Origin: Micropterus salmoides
Taxonomy: Eukaryota; Chordata; Actinopteri; Centrarchiformes; Centrarchidae
DNA: 64,000 nucleotides
Direction: 5' to 3'
NCBI RefSeq assembly: GCF_014851395.1
Contig: NW_024040596.1
Span: 10,232,155-10,296,154, forward strand
This document shows, one piece after another, positions 37,665-49,150 of this stretch (positions within the stretch are counted from its first letter, which is position 1; each line of letters starts with the position of its first letter). The position numbers and the translations under genes are program-made. The notes beneath the pieces were generated by a model. The model was given only the letters and a program-made list of their open reading frames with translations, was not told the origin of the DNA and did not search any database.

Positions 37665-38780
37665 CAACGTGTACTGTATCCAAACTTACTATAATAGCAA
37701 CAAATCTGGAATTTGTGCCATCACAGAATCATCCTTTAGGGTTTAAAAATAAGAGCAAGTGATGGACACATTATTACAACTATAACAACTGATAAATACA
37801 TTCAATATGCCTGCCCATGTTGCTTTTTGTGCAATTGAGACTTCACCTTTAACAAATGGTCCTTTATTGTTTTGTCAACTTGTGTAATATATTCACTTTA
37901 ATGAACAACATCTCCCATTCGGAGTCATTTGCTTCTACTACAGATAGTATTGATGTGTGGCAGCTTAGGGGTCAAACTGATGACCAATGTCATGTCGTAG
38001 GCCTCACCAACAGGTGGCAGCAAACAGCTCAACTCAGTGGAGCGTCATTCAAATCAGAGAGCTTCATTCAAAGAGGGAAAACTGATAAAGGACAGCACCA
38101 GTATGTGCACTGCAGTAATCAAGTTGGCCTGGCAGCTGAATGCTACTGCAACTCCAACACGGTGCAAACTTGAGACCTCTGTTGCGTGTCATACCCTTTC
38201 TCCCACCTCCTTTCTTGTTTGCCTCCATACTGTCTCCTATCCTATGAAGTTGAAAATACCCCACCAAAAAATCCTAAGAACAAATATGTCAGTAATGAGC
38301 AACGTTTATTTTAATTTAAACATGTTAGAAATCCAAAACATCGAGGCAGGAAACTATAGGTCAACAATTGCACACACATCCAAAAATTACTTTCCAATAC
38401 AAAGGAAAGGATTTGTTTAGCATTTGTTAATTTTTACTGTACTGCCATCCTTATCCTTAATCTTGAAAAAATGCAGTTCTTTTAAAGGTGAGTTTGACAG
38501 ACTAAAATGCACCTGGCTTTCTCATTGGGGATTACAATTAAATGCTTGTGGTATATTCTTGTATGTTTTGATGCAAAGGTATGTTTTTAGGCCAAGAAAT
38601 AACAAAGGAATCATTTTGTTTCTGGAAATGTGGAGAGAGTTTTGAAACAGCAAATAGGCCTTTATCATGGGATACAAAATCTACAGATAATATAACTGAG
38701 AAGTTCTGAGTAAACATATATATAGGCTATATATAGCATGAGTATAACAATCCTGGCCACCGCCCTAAGCTCTGACAGGC
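37665..38780. other. Distal upstream region of vgll3
   Basis: No gene was recognised. The stretch contains a CTCF-like motif at 38007-38021 and otherwise AT-rich, unique-looking DNA. Confidence 0.4.
38007..38021 (+). promoter_or_regulatory. CTCF-like motif between chmp2b and vgll3
   Basis: CCAACAGGTGGCAGC matches the vertebrate CTCF core consensus CCASYAGRKGGCRSY at all but one position (A instead of C/G). It lies about 1.35 kb upstream of the vgll3 ATG. Occupancy is inferred only. Confidence 0.35.
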
Positions 38781-38783
38781 AGT

Positions 38784-38795
38784 CCTGACGTCAGG
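38784..38795. promoter_or_regulatory. vgll3: CRE within a 12-bp palindrome upstream of vgll3
   Basis: CCTGACGTCAGG is a perfect palindrome containing TGACGTCA, 568 bp upstream of the vgll3 start codon. CREB/ATF binding is the usual role of the motif; it is untested here. Confidence 0.45.
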
Positions 38796-38986
38796 GGTCT
38801 CTAACTATGAGATTTTAATATGACCGCAATAGCTTAAGAGTACTTTAAACTTTGATGAATGAGTGCCTGAGTGCCTACGGTGGGAAAAGAACCTTAGACT
38901 CACGGCTGTATTAGTGCCTTGCAACAGTCCCCTGCTCCGTGCAGGCCCTTCCCCGGTGGGCGTGAATAAATGGCCCCAGCCCTCTC

Positions 38987-39048
38987 TAAATATAACTCCC
39001 GTCCAAAACAGAAAGAGAGAGCAGGAGGCAAAGGAATACTCACCCAAT
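38987..39048 (+). promoter_or_regulatory. vgll3: Possible vgll3 core promoter elements (TATA-like and CCAAT)
   Basis: TAAATATAA lies at 38987-38995 and a CCAAT pentamer at 39044-39048. The start codon follows 315 bp further on, after a T17 run. The CCAAT lies downstream of the TATA-like motif, so they are unlikely to serve the same start site. Transcript start is unknown. Confidence 0.3.
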
Positions 39049-39083
39049 CAGAAGCAGTCTGAAAAGTTGTCAGAGAAGAGGAC

Positions 39084-39100
39084 TTTTTTTTTTTTTTTTT
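39084..39100 (+). repeat. T17 homopolymer in the vgll3 leader/promoter
   Basis: Seventeen consecutive T, about 260 bp before the vgll3 start codon. Confidence 0.95.
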
Positions 39101-39362
39101 GTCTTTTTTAGGATACAGTGTGTTTGTCTCATACCGTTTTGATCCATTTTGTGGCCCCGGGTGGTGCTGGTGGAGCGCACAGCGGGAGGCGCATTGTCTG
39201 TATGCAAACTGCACGACATGGCTATTGTATGGGTTTGGGCATATATGGAGGCACCGATGGCTCGGAGGATACAGCAAGTCTGAAGTCCCAGGAGTGGAGA
39301 GTCGTTGTGCGCGTTTCTCTCCTCTGACTTTCTCCTGTTGTTAACCGCTCTGGTCTGTCACT

Positions 39363-41477
39363 ATGAGTTGCCTGGATGTGATGTACCACCAAAGCTATGG
39401 AGCGCACTACCTCCCTGCAGCTGCGTACAAGGCGACGTACTACAACCACCACCACCAGCAACAACAGGTGAGACATTCATCGTACAGCTTTTTAAACAAC
39501 TAGCGAGTGATACAAAGTAGCTTTACGTGGAGATTTATCTTTTTTCATTTGAGTAGAGGACATTTTCTTAAGAGCTGGGACGAAATGTGAAGCGTCCAAA
39601 ACTTAAATAGCATACGTAACTTTAAAAGCAATGATACTAACAAACTACATAACATTTAAGAATGTGAGTAGTAGTAACTGTAATTATATTTTGTAGGCTT
39701 TTCATAAAAATAATCACTATCCTGTGACTCAAAAAGTTTTTCTACATTGCCTGACATCTGTTCAGGAAACCACTTCAAACTTTCTTTATGCATCACACAC
39801 ACACCTCTTAACTTCAATTTCAGTTTTGAATGAACAAATTCCAGTCTTAGGCTGGGTATTCACCACAGGTCAGGCGTAATGACATGGAACTATTAATCCT
39901 GCGGTCAAATGGTGATGTAATGACAGCCGGTCAGTCACTCAGGAATGTGCATGAGGCACATTGAGCTTTACAAACAGCTGGAATGCAGTATGGGAAAAAA
40001 GAAACTAATTTTCACACAACTCCCAAGCTGATAAAAAAAATACCGCTATGAGTACTTCGTACATAGAAATTGTTTCTTTGTGATTTTATTGGTATTTTGA
40101 CAAGTAGGCTATTACCACCACCAACATGTGTAATAGGATTAGGTTCTTTATTATAAAGTTAACAAATAGAAATTGAATGATGTAATTTTTTGCTGTTCTA
40201 TTCAGATGTAGTGTATCCCTGGTTAGTTAATCTTACTCTGTCTCTTCCTCCAGAGGAAGCTGAGTGTTTACAGTAAGATGCAGGAGAGTATGGAGCAGCA
40301 GCAGCAACAAGGCGGAGGAAGAGGGATGCTTTCCAGGGATCAGGGTCTCCGGCAGGGCCCTGCAGCACCAGGAACCGAATCGAGCCGTAGATCCGCATCT
40401 GATTCAGAGCTGAAGGATGCTACTCAACCAGCAGAGGCAGAGTACTTGAGCTCCCGGTGTGTTTTGTTCACCTACTTCCAAGGCGACATCGGTGATGTGG
40501 TAGATGAGCACTTCTCCCGGGCTCTCAGCCAGACCAGCAGCTTCACCAGTGAGACCAAACCGATCAGAGCGACTCAGCCGACTGCTGCCTTATGGAAAGG
40601 TGAGGGGGGCCACAAAGAACAAAATACTCTGGTTAAATTATATTAGATTCAACTCTTTGATTTGCTTTGGTAAATCTTTATTAATTATTAAGATAAACTT
40701 CATAGCTAATGATTCGTATACTTAGCTAATTAATAAAGCTGATAAACAGTGAAATTGTTGTTGTGTAAACAATCTGTGTTGTGTTTGTTCTAGATGGTGT
40801 TTCTCACTCTGAGAGTCAGAGCAGCTCAGTGTGGAACAGCACCTATCCATCCCAAGCCAGTTCTTGCCTCCCATCAGTCTCTGTCTCAGTCCACCCAGAC
40901 TTCTCTGCCAGCCCTGTTTCTTTCAACCACCCTGACGGAGCTCTATGGGCCGACCACATGCTGTCCCAGGCTAGCCTCCCGCCTCCGGCTGCCCTCCCTG
41001 ATAGCTGGACCTACAGCCTGAACCCGCAGAGCCCAAGTGGCTACCCCAATGTCCACAACGTCTACCATCCTCACCCTCACCCCCACATCCACACCCGGCA
41101 CCACCACCCCATGCTACACTCATACCCGACCCACAGCCCAGCACTGGATCCCAGGTTTAATCCTCTGCTGCTGCCTGGTATTAGGAACCAGCCGACCACC
41201 AGCACAGGGAGTTCCCCACACAGCGAGGGGGTAAAGACGGAGATGGACCCCAGCAGCCCCGTCACGGCTACATCTGTCACATGGACCCCCTCGGCCCTCC
41301 ATGGATCCCTTGAGGCGTATGACTCAGGTACAAACTACAAAACAAATTCTACACAGTATACTCACATAATGCTAACTGGTGCAGTCAGTGATACAAGCAT
41401 AATAGTAACTTTACCTTGTTTCTTTTTCTCCTGCAGCTCTTGATCAGACCAAAGCAAAGACGTCAGTTTGGTTCTAA
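39363..41477 (+). CDS. vgll3: Vgll3, vestigial-like family member 3 (TEAD transcription cofactor), 4 coding exons
   Basis: Coding exons are 39363-39467, 40254-40599, 40794-41327 and 41437-41477, all GT-AG with intron phases 0, 1, 1. They total 1026 nt, giving 341 aa (human about 320-326). The start MSCLDVMYHQSYGAHYLPAA matches the family N-terminus, and RKLSVYSKMQ opens exon 2. The TDU/vestigial domain covers about residues 96-127 (YLSSRCVLFTYFQGDIG, then VVDEHFSRAL). Its VxxHF motif at 118-122 contacts TEAD factors. A His/Pro-rich stretch (HPHPHPHIHTRHHHP) is at about 242-256, also typical of VGLL3. The C-terminus KTSVWF resembles the human aromatic end. The protein has no DNA-binding domain and acts in the nucleus with TEADs in mesenchymal and gonadal cells. 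The salmon orthologue is a major age-at-maturity locus. A glutamine run (QQQQQ) replaces the acidic run of the human protein. Confidence 0.96.
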
Positions 41478-42040
41478 CTGATGTACTAAGAATGAAAAGG
41501 AATATCAATTCACACCAAAAAGGACCTATTTGGCTCTATCAATGTAGCCTATGGCTGCAACACCAGCACTGTAATGTACCATGTAGATGGCTTACTGTAG
41601 CTTTGACTTTGAGTCCTGCACTGTCCACCAACTTACCACAGAGTTGAACTCAGGCTTTGGACTTAAATGAAATGCTTTGGCTGCAGGTCAAGGCCCTTGA
41701 TGAACTATAAGCACAGACTACTAGCTTTAAGTATGGAAGGTCTCTTCTTCTCTGTTGGCACAAATCACCATTTCTTTTTCATGCAATGTGAGACCAAGTG
41801 GTTCTGTTTCAAGAGCTTGATTTTTGATCCACATCTTGTTTTGTACAGTAAATGTTTGTTGATGACTGTAAAAGTTTTCTTTGTGTTCAGTTTTCCCATG
41901 CTAAGTTGTTGTTTGCTGGATGCCATCTTCAGTAATTGTTTGCCTGAATGCTACTTTACTATTTTGCCTTTGGGGATTATGTAGTGTATATATTGGCACT
42001 GTATGTTTAAGTAATAAAATGTTGAACTCTATTTGCAAAT
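41478..42040 (+). other. vgll3: vgll3 3'UTR
   Basis: Non-coding sequence from the stop codon to about 20 nt after the AATAAA at 42013. The 3'UTR is about 550 nt long, AT-rich towards its end. Confidence 0.6.
42013..42018 (+). terminator. vgll3: vgll3 poly(A) signal
   Basis: Canonical AATAAA, 536 nt after the stop codon, in the context 'gtaataaaatgttg'. It is the first canonical hexamer after the coding region. Confidence 0.6.
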
Positions 42041-42677
42041 GAAGGTTCTTTTCCAGACATAAGTTTACTAAAAATATGTAGATTCAAGCAAAATATTCAC
42101 CTTAAACTACATCCTCTATTTTCCAGAGGGTTTTTGAGCACATCACTTGAAATTTGAGTAAGAATATGTTTAATACTGATAGCATATTTATACAAGTCCC
42201 TGCTCCCATGAGGCATACATTTACTTGGCAACTCAACACACATAACTTTCCCATTACACCCCATTAAATAATGGATGCTTCTTCTCTTGTAAAATCAGAA
42301 AAAGTAAGTTTCCTTTTGTAAGACACCAAACCATATTGATGTGTAGTGTTTTTGCCATTCTTTTAATGTAAGAATTATCCACATACACTACATATAACCA
42401 TAGGACCTTTGTCACTCTGTAACTCAATCAAAATGGTGGAATATTGTCTAGATTGTCTACCATTGTCCCATCTAAGCTTACACAGTGTGAGAGCATACTG
42501 ACAGAAGTTACTATGAGCCATCAAACCCTGTGATATTGATGACCAAACCAGGATGTTAATAACAGCAGAATCAGCCATTTGTTAAACTGTGAGGAGGTCA
42601 TTGTTATCACCAGCGAAGGTGTGGATTTGTCCCAGTTTCAAACATTGTATCTTCATAAACACTAACCCACCTTACCT

Positions 42678-42705
42678 GGGTTAGGGTTTAGGGTTTAGGG
42701 TTAGG
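42678..42705 (+). repeat. Short interstitial telomere-like repeat
   Basis: Four consecutive units of GGGTTA or GGGTTTA, mixing vertebrate TTAGGG and the longer TTTAGGG form. Confidence 0.7.
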
Positions 42706-43335
42706 CTGTTGCTCAAATAAGAATACAGAGATAATTGCTTTTTGCAGTACTCAATGACTGTTTCGGTACAAGCCATGCTAAACAACATGTTGTACATTAT
42801 GGACCAGACAGCGGCTGAGTTGTGGTATCAAGGGAAGTGGGTTGCATTCCACAGACAGTTATTGTAAGATACCATGACATGTCTGTCACACAAACACACA
42901 CGTAAAAACACACACGGTCCCAGACTGACAAACACACACCAAAGAATGCATTTCCTGTCTGGACAGGAAGTTTGTCAGAGAGTAGCAGACCACTAAGATG
43001 TTTAAAGACACAGGCAAAAAGGGAGATTTCAAGAACTACAGTTAATGTCCGTTTTGATTTGGTTTTATTCTGATATATGATTTAATCAAGATCTCATGCA
43101 TAAAATTAAATAAAAAACACACACAGAGACAGCCTGGATATCAGTGTCTGAATGAAGGTCAGGAATGATCGGCTTTCCGAAGAAGATGTGTTCACTAGTT
43201 CATCAGCATGAATCTTGAAAAAAAAGTTGCTGCTTTAAATACATATTTCAGGCTCGGTCCAGTGCCAGGACCAGCATTATTTGTACCCACCCTGACATAA
43301 TCAACAGCTGGCTGAGCTTGCACAAGCATTGGCCT

Positions 43336-43336
<1 letters not shown>

Positions 43337-43389
<53 letters not shown>
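43337..43389. repeat. (TG)26 microsatellite
   Basis: Uninterrupted TG dinucleotides, about 53 bp. Confidence 0.95.
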
Positions 43390-43393
<4 letters not shown>

Positions 43394-45917
43394 GAGTGGT
43401 CTGACCAGGTGGTATGATCAGCAGTAGCAGTCCACTAACATTCCAGCCTTCTCTCCCACGTCTCTCATTCTCCATCTCCTCTAAACAGCAGGACTTCAAA
43501 TCTGGACCTCAGCAGCTGCAGTTCCATCCAAAGCATCAACAAATTACGATGTACTGAAGTGGAAAACCCTGACTGTAAAAGGTTAATTCAACACTCAGAA
43601 TTGATGAAATTTGTTAAATTATCGACAGAACATATTATAAGAAGAAGTGGCTTCTGTTTATTATATTTAAAAGAAAATGTCATTCAGATGAATAGGCTAC
43701 TATAAGGCATTCAGTCGACTACTAAATACGTAAGTGCCAACATGAATGTGAGTTGTATGAACAATGTCTGACACAGAAGCATAAAAAGAATTAGTAGTTG
43801 TTTATAAATATTTGTTATGCCATTAAAATGTTAGACGTCAGGAGTATTTATCTGGACCACGTTTATACACAATTACACTTATCAACACCTTAGCGACTGA
43901 AATCACATGATTATTATATCTTAGAATAATCAGAGTAATCAAAAAAATAATTGACATGGGTTGTGTGTATTCTTTTTATTTACTTTTGCATGGGAATGTC
44001 ACACAGAATGCAACAATGCTACCAAGCATGTAGCCTTTCCGAAACAATCGTCCAGTTGTGGGTGTACAGCTCATGTTTTCTGAAGTTGCTGATGTGTGAA
44101 CATACTGCCATGTTCATGTTCATGCCTGTTTGGGTTCATTTCAGCAATAAAATAATAGGCTGCAAATTACATATAAGTGGATTTTATTAATTCCTAAAAT
44201 GTGTCAGCAAACACTTTTTTATGATTGTTAATAATAGCTGTATGAAATTCTCTGTTAAACTCTCTATCATAGTGTTTACTGCAACTCATCAGGTCTCTGA
44301 TATTCCCAGTGCGAGAGAGTAAAAAAATACTAGGCAAAAGAAAAATAGAAAAAGATGGAGAGTATTTTAGATGTATGTCCTCTCACCTCTTCTCCAGAGC
44401 TCCTAATTAGCATTAGCATGTAGCCTCTGCATCAGCATGTAGTGCACTTATATGCTAAAAGGCATCCCACTGGCAGCCTTGGAGAATCACCACAGGCACT
44501 TCCACTGCAGGAAGAACACCAACATACAGCAAAACAGAGCTGAAAGCTATATGAAAGGGATTTAATTTGTCAGTTATAACAAAAAAAATGGGGCAGTCAG
44601 AGATTTAGGAAATGTTGCATGTGTAGCATTTGCTTTTAATTAAATTTTAAATAGCCAATGCTTTGTGCTGATATTTAAGATCTTCAAAGCAATAATTGAT
44701 GACACTGTCATACAGTATCATCGTAAGTGTGTATCTAGCAACTCTATATCAATAACTGATAATATATCAGTAACAAAGATTCAAGCTATTTCATGATGAA
44801 ATTTATATATGTTGGTATAAACACAATATATTTCCAAATGGATATGTTTTTTTTATCTCTTGCACTTACATACGCCAGAAAAATCTAGTTACAAGCCCAC
44901 ACACACACGTGCACACACACAGAACCATGTTTCCATGCACAAAAGAATCCAGATAAGAAGAGGATGAACCCAGAGCTAATCTGAGGCTTTGGATCCCCAT
45001 CTCCATTGCCATGATTGCCTCTTTTGTAACCACCATCTATTTCCTTTCTGTAAAAGAGAATTGCATTCATTTTAAGAAATGAGAGGAAATAGTTGCATTT
45101 TCTTGGAAATTATTTTTCCTTCTGACCTGATGAGCCCCATTTGAACCTTTCAGGATCCCTGTTCTGAACTTCCCTCCAAACCCCAGCCTGGTTCTTATCA
45201 TCCATTTAATTTACTAATATTTTAAAATGTGTAATTTCTTCATTCAGATGTAGTGCAGAGAAGCTGGATAAATCTAATCAACAGATACAGCAAATATTGT
45301 ATGCATATGTATCACACTGGACTGCTGTAAACTCAATTCAGCGTTTTGATATTGGTCAAGTTTAATGCCATGATTTCTAATACAGTAAATGTGTCACTTC
45401 ACTTGCAAATTTAAAGGGAAATGCCTTGAATGAAGAAATAGAGTTGAATAATTTTATGGTTGTGCTTTCTTGTAGAGCTGCACTTATTCCACAGCCATGT
45501 TTCTGATTTGCTGTCGTTCTTTGCAGCCATAAATTGCCAGTCTATTATTTACATGTAAAAGTAGACTTTTCTTTTTACATTTAATGGAATGAAAAAGGGG
45601 GCAAAAACTTTAAATCCTTCCATTTATCGTGCCCAAAAAAAGTACAGAGTGAAACTACTGTAGGTAGTTTTCAGATGACGCTTCAGTGAAACAATGAAGA
45701 AACAGCAAGAAAACAGATGCTGAGTTGAGTATCAGACTGGAGGGAGTTAGAGTCCACAAAAAGAGATGAAAAGAAAGAGGGAGAGGGGGGGGGGAAGCTG
45801 ATCAGTCATAACACGACACAGCTACACATTCCAGAGTAATTGAGCAGATGATTAGTCTCACAATCAGCAACACAATCCCAGCTGTCTGAACACAAAACTA
45901 TATAAATACAGAGATCA

Positions 45918-46030
45918 GGGAGGAGAGGAGAGGAGAGGAGAAGAGAGGAGAAGAGGAGAGGAGGAGAGGAGAGGAGAGGAGAGAGGAGGGTAGGAGACGA
46001 GAGGACAGGAAAGGAGAGGACAGGAAAGGA
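45918..46030 (+). repeat. (GGAGA)n-like purine tract
   Basis: About 110 bp of nearly pure purine on the + strand made of GGAGA/GAGGA units with AAGA interruptions. Such homopurine tracts have mirror symmetry. Confidence 0.9.
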
Positions 46031-47149
46031 GATACAAAAACAATAAAGGCGAGTACAAGAGGCATATGGAAATCATAATCCCTCCACTCCCTTTTCCTCC
46101 CTTTTTCCTTCAAACGTCTTTTTCTCACTTCCATGAGCCAACTCCACGCCTACAAATCACTGGGGTAATTAGAGCTAATTTGCCCTCCTCGTGCGTGTAT
46201 TAGGGGTATTAGTGAAAGGCTCAGCTTTCACCACTCTGTTTGTGTCAACAGGGCAGCCTAATGAAGCATGCTGGGAGTGCCACAGATCACTTGTCCTGCT
46301 GATTGCGCTTGATTTGCCAAGTCTTACTTGTTTTAAATGATACCTGAGTCATTACTAAATGACTAGGAACACCCAAGGAGAAGAGAAACCAGTGAAACAT
46401 CAGATTTTACTGAGTGCTCAGCTTCTCAGGACAAGTATTATTAAAATTAGTATCAAAGCAACAATATTATTCCAACAGAAGTTATTTTCCCTTTTCTAAC
46501 TACCAGTTGTATACATAATGCAAATTCCAATGAACAAATCATGTAATGGCAGTTCAAGCAGGACAAACATTAAATCTCTATAAGCTTTCGAATCAAATTT
46601 AGTTTGGATTAGATCATTACAGTTTAATCTAATCTCCTTTATATTGGATGAAGCTATAATAATACCATAGAGGAATCAATAAGAAACTGCTGAGGGCAGG
46701 AAAACAGGAAAAAACAATATAGCAACATTTAAAAGCTGTGGTGAATGTGCAAAACTTTCAACTCCTGATAAAAATATCTGGCTCTTTAGTTGCTAAATGT
46801 TTTGCCATGTTCTCCACCAAGTTGCTAACACCATTTGCGCAACTTCATGAGTTGTTGGATTAACTGAGTCCAGAAGTCATTCTTTCCAATGGATGTGGAA
46901 TGACAGACAGTGACGGACTAGTGCTCCTTTTTAGCTGTTGGATCCACTAGCCATTAGATCACTGACACATTGGCTGCACCTTACACAGAGGCATCATTTT
47001 AGTAGCTTTAAACAAGTCCCTCAGTAGAAAGTGAAAATGGGAGCCCGTAGTAATCAAAGTAATTGTGAAGTGTGAAATGTTTAATTATGGTTAGTTAATT
47101 ATGATTATAATGCAAACCATTCCCTCTGATCACACATAGGAAATTCGCC

Positions 47150-48310
47150 ATTGTTGGAGCATTTCACTAATCACAAGAACCACTTGAACACTTTTTTCTT
47201 CTGGCAGTGTGGAGTTTTTCCTTGAAAACGACTGCCTACTGGTGCTGGAAAAGGATTGCTGAGAGCTGAGAGACTGAACCACAATAAACAATAAAGTTGC
47301 AAAAAATCTAAACAATTTGCTAAAAGATAGTGAAATGCTCGGCAGAGCTGAGGGGAACTGCAGAATCGAAGGATTTCGGTGGGTTTGTAGGTATCAGCTT
47401 GAGCTGCAGCAGGAAAGGTAACTGAATTTGAATAGTATTACACATTATTGGTTTGGATCAGACAGATAACTAACATGGTTCATCAGTACTACTAACTGTG
47501 TTGTCCTCTCACAGTAAAAAGATTGCACTGAACAATTCCTTGAGTATCACTTCAGGATGTTTAATTGGAACTGGAGCCAAAAAAATAGGCTCTTGTAACA
47601 GTTTTACCGCTGCTGGTCTTGATAGTCCCATATGGCAAGAGGGAGGGAATATTTGCACAGGGCCATGATCCTGAGCGTGGCAAGGATGAGGTCTGTTGGA
47701 GCTCCAACAGCCAAGGAGAGGTTGTTAAATCAAAATTCAATACACACTTACACCGCAGGAAAAGATCAACATTTATGCCTGTTTACAATGTACAGCAAGA
47801 ACATCCACCCATAACACAGGCCAGCCACATTCCTCTGCCTGCCCACACACAGAGCAGCCAGGAAACATGATGATGTCTTCCCTTGAAGAAGATGGATTTT
47901 TCAAAATGAGAAGTACTAAACAAATTCCACCAGAAGAAGTTAACACTTTGGAAGAACTAGGGTCATAAGAAGCACTGTTGGGTTGGGGAAATAAAGATTA
48001 ATATACACCGCATGCAATAACTTCACAATTTTTTGTTTCTCATGTTTGTTACCGTGTCAATTTACTAAACTAAAGTTCTTCTTCCACCAGAGGGAAAGGC
48101 ACTCCATTCATAAAGGCCAGAGTAGCTACAGCAGTAGGTTGTTTCTGTCAGCTCCGCTCTGGGTAATGTGCCAGCAACCACAGAGGCCAGTACATAGCTG
48201 TCATTCCTCTGCTCACTGAAAGCACATTTAGCAACCAACACCTGTTTCCCCTGCTCAGTCTCCACTACAGGCTGCTCCACTACAGCTCTGCCTGCATCTA
48301 GAGGAGCAGG
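47150..48310. repeat. Suspected dispersed repeat material
   Basis: Two patches (about 47190-47420 and 48070-48310) have the feel of fish dispersed repeats, for example 'gttgcaaaaaatctaaacaa' and 'gaaatgctcggcagagctga'. The second holds a 71-codon frame on the minus strand without a known domain. Class and limits are not established. Confidence 0.3.
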
Positions 48311-48327
48311 GATTCAACTCTTATGAC

Positions 48328-48346
48328 TTTTTTTTTTTTTTTTTTT
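48328..48346 (+). repeat. T19 homopolymer
   Basis: Nineteen consecutive T at the edge of the suspected repeat patch that ends near 48310. Confidence 0.95.
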
Positions 48347-48764
48347 ACACCAAAAACATTTCAACATTTGTAGGGTGTTAAAACTTCCCCCTGGAAGCTA
48401 TATGACATTCTTATGGATGGATTAGTGGCTCTTTAAAGGGACAGTTCAGTGCATCCTTTTAATTTCTTTTGCATGGTGCTTAAGGGTATAATGAAGAGGG
48501 ACATAGTACAACTTAGCCAAGTTAATGGTTGTGGATCAATAGCAACTCTATTCAAAAGCAGGGAAATGCTCCTTAAAACTTGTGATAGATTGAAATGTCA
48601 TAAACATGTAAATGTAAGCCAAATTTCAGTATTTACAAAGAAATATGACTTGTTTAGTTATGACCTGTTTAGCAGCAGAAACAGTTGTTCAGGTTTGTAA
48701 GGATTGCGTGAAAATCCCTTCAAAGCAGGGTGAGGCAGCACTCAACACAGTCTTCCTTGATTAA

Positions 48765-48955
48765 AGTTCAATTCAGTTTTATTTATATAGCGCCAATGCA
48801 TAACAGAAGTTACTATTGCACTTTTCATGTAGAGCACGTCGAAATCGTCCACTTCGTAATATTATTTACAGAGACACACCAATTCCTAAGATGAGCAAGC
48901 ACTTGGCAATAGTGGCAAGGAAAAACTTTCCAGTTTCTTAGAACACACTGATGAG
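48765..48955 (+). repeat. Dispersed fish repeat (unassigned class)
   Basis: It begins 'gttcaattcagttttattta' and then 'tatagcgccaatgcataaca'. It continues with 'agatgagcaagcacttggca' and 'agtggcaaggaaaaact'. This text is common to a very widespread fish repeat. Confidence 0.6.
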
Positions 48956-49010
48956 GAATCAGGTATGAACTAATATAAACCTAATACAAACATAGTCACA
49001 ACCAGGAATG

Positions 49011-49040
49011 TCCATCCATCCATAGTCAACCACTTATCGC
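49011..49040 (-). repeat. SINE-like 3' tail fragment
   Basis: 'ccatccatccatagtcaacc' followed by acttatc is the same tail found in the repeats at 33847 and 35893, in the 33847 orientation. Confidence 0.5.
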
Positions 49041-49150
49041 ATTTTTTGTCCCATTATGTTGACCTGGGCTTGTTTTCAGTCCATAAGTTATTTGCTATCC
49101 CTCAAAAGAAAGTCAAGTATTGATGATGTGCTGAACAAATGCCAAACTTA

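Larger units (their letters stand above)
42041..47140. other. Intergenic DNA downstream of vgll3, first part
   Basis: No gene was recognised. It contains a short telomere-like motif (42678-42705), a (TG)n at 43337-43389, a GGAGA-rich tract (45918-46030) and a moderately GC-rich stretch at 46131-46330 that looks like conserved regulatory DNA. The rest is AT-rich without visible structure. Confidence 0.45.

Noticed and set aside
45898..46134. Ser/Leu/Pro-rich minus-strand frame
   Set aside because: Translation of the GGAGA tract.
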